From: Heliocidaris tuberculata
Lineage: Eukaryota; Echinodermata; Echinoidea; Camarodonta; Echinometridae
Assembly (NCBI GenBank): GCA_025618425.1
Contig: CM046842.1
Location: 25,455,562 to 25,519,561 of the forward strand
Reading direction: 5' to 3'
DNA: 64,000 nucleotides
Shown one piece after another: positions 63,530 through 64,000 of this stretch. The position numbers were made by a program, and so were the translations under genes. The notes beneath the pieces were generated by a model. The model saw nothing but the letters and a program-made list of their open reading frames with translations. It was not told the DNA's origin and searched no databases. Each line of letters begins with the position of its first letter. The stretch's first letter is position 1.

Positions 63530-64000
63530 CGGCTCTTAATGGGAAATACGACCTTTGTAATTTGTTGATTTGTGCCAAAGCAGAAAAATAAGAGAAACAG
63601 GATGGTCTTCTTCTTCTTCTCGAATCACTACACAAGTCCCATCCAGTGGAGAACATGATAGTGAAAGTCTGAAAGAAATCGGACAAATAATAAGAAAGTT
63701 ATGAATGTAAAAAAAAAACAACATTAAAATCTATGCGAATCTCAAATTGGCAATTGGTCAGTCGATTGTGACATATATTTCCTGTCGACTCTTCTGTTGG
63801 TTGTACACGAAAATATCATTAATTTCTGGTTTTCTCATCTAAGCACCTTTTACATCGGGGCATTACTTCAATGTATTCAAGATGGCATATTGTCATACGT
63901 TCTCCAGAAAGAAAAAGACCATAAATGTACCAAACTATACATTTGGAAAAATTGACATTTGATACATTATGTTGGAGAATTGTCCACTGCTACATCACAG
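63530..64000. mobile_element. T2/Kolobok-like MITE (AAATCCAACCTTA family), cut by window end
   Basis: After TTAATGGGAAATACGACC it matches the family (GCAGAAAAATAAGAGAAACAGG, GAAAGAAATCGGACAA, CTATGCGAATCTCAAATTGG). The interior has a CTTCTTCTTCTTCTC run. The right end lies outside the window. Confidence 0.75.

Noticed and set aside
1..64000. CRISPR arrays, operons, bacterial promoters, rRNA genes
   Set aside because: The window is clearly an intron-rich animal nuclear genome; no such structures were seen, and the regular arrays have unit lengths and contents unlike CRISPR.

Overview
This is a window of an animal nuclear genome: AT-rich, intron-rich, and packed with short inverted-repeat transposons. 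The conserved genes, the tRNA-derived SINEs, the abundant TACATGTA motif and the mix of DNA-transposon remnants suggest a marine invertebrate deuterostome. An echinoderm such as a sea urchin is my best guess, but I cannot prove it without a search.

There are two real host genes, arranged tail to tail. The left gene (plus strand, coding 771-26319, 20 coding exons, predicted 814 residues) is CNOT4, the RING/RRM/C3H E3 ubiquitin ligase associated with the CCR4-NOT complex. The right gene (minus strand, coding from beyond the right edge to 47184) is a TRPA-family cation channel. Its pre-membrane region, six membrane helices, pore and C-terminal coiled coil are visible in 12 exons (606 residues). 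The N-terminal ankyrin repeats must lie outside the window. Exon phases close without error in both gene models.

The roughly 21 kb between the two stop codons holds no intact gene. It contains pogo/Tigger-like MITEs, T2/Kolobok-like MITEs with TTAA target sites, an element with four 147-bp repeats, an eight-unit tandem array, a duplicated decayed ORF, and dead remnants of a piggyBac-like transposase, a non-LTR ORF1 and a PHD-like zinc finger.

Mobile elements of special note are: a 1,858-bp non-autonomous hAT element with a perfect 8-bp target duplication (7294-9151); a 1.5-kb TTAA-flanked element carrying a frameshifted THAP domain (12595-14089); a 490-bp foldback (15628-16117); and a 578-bp element with 31-bp inverted repeats that carries an intact SAP-domain ORF (61751-62328).

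The most unusual pattern is serial partial exon duplication. At least eight exons of these two unrelated genes have a truncated, diverged copy nearby, usually including one splice site and often next to a microsatellite. CNOT4 exon 19 has six extra 3'-half copies in an array of about 147-bp period. The TRPA pore exon, pre-S1 exon, post-S6 exon and last exon all have partial copies. Most copies look non-functional. One TRPA copy gives an in-frame 47-codon extension if its acceptor is used. Several splice sites also abut SINE tails or microsatellites.
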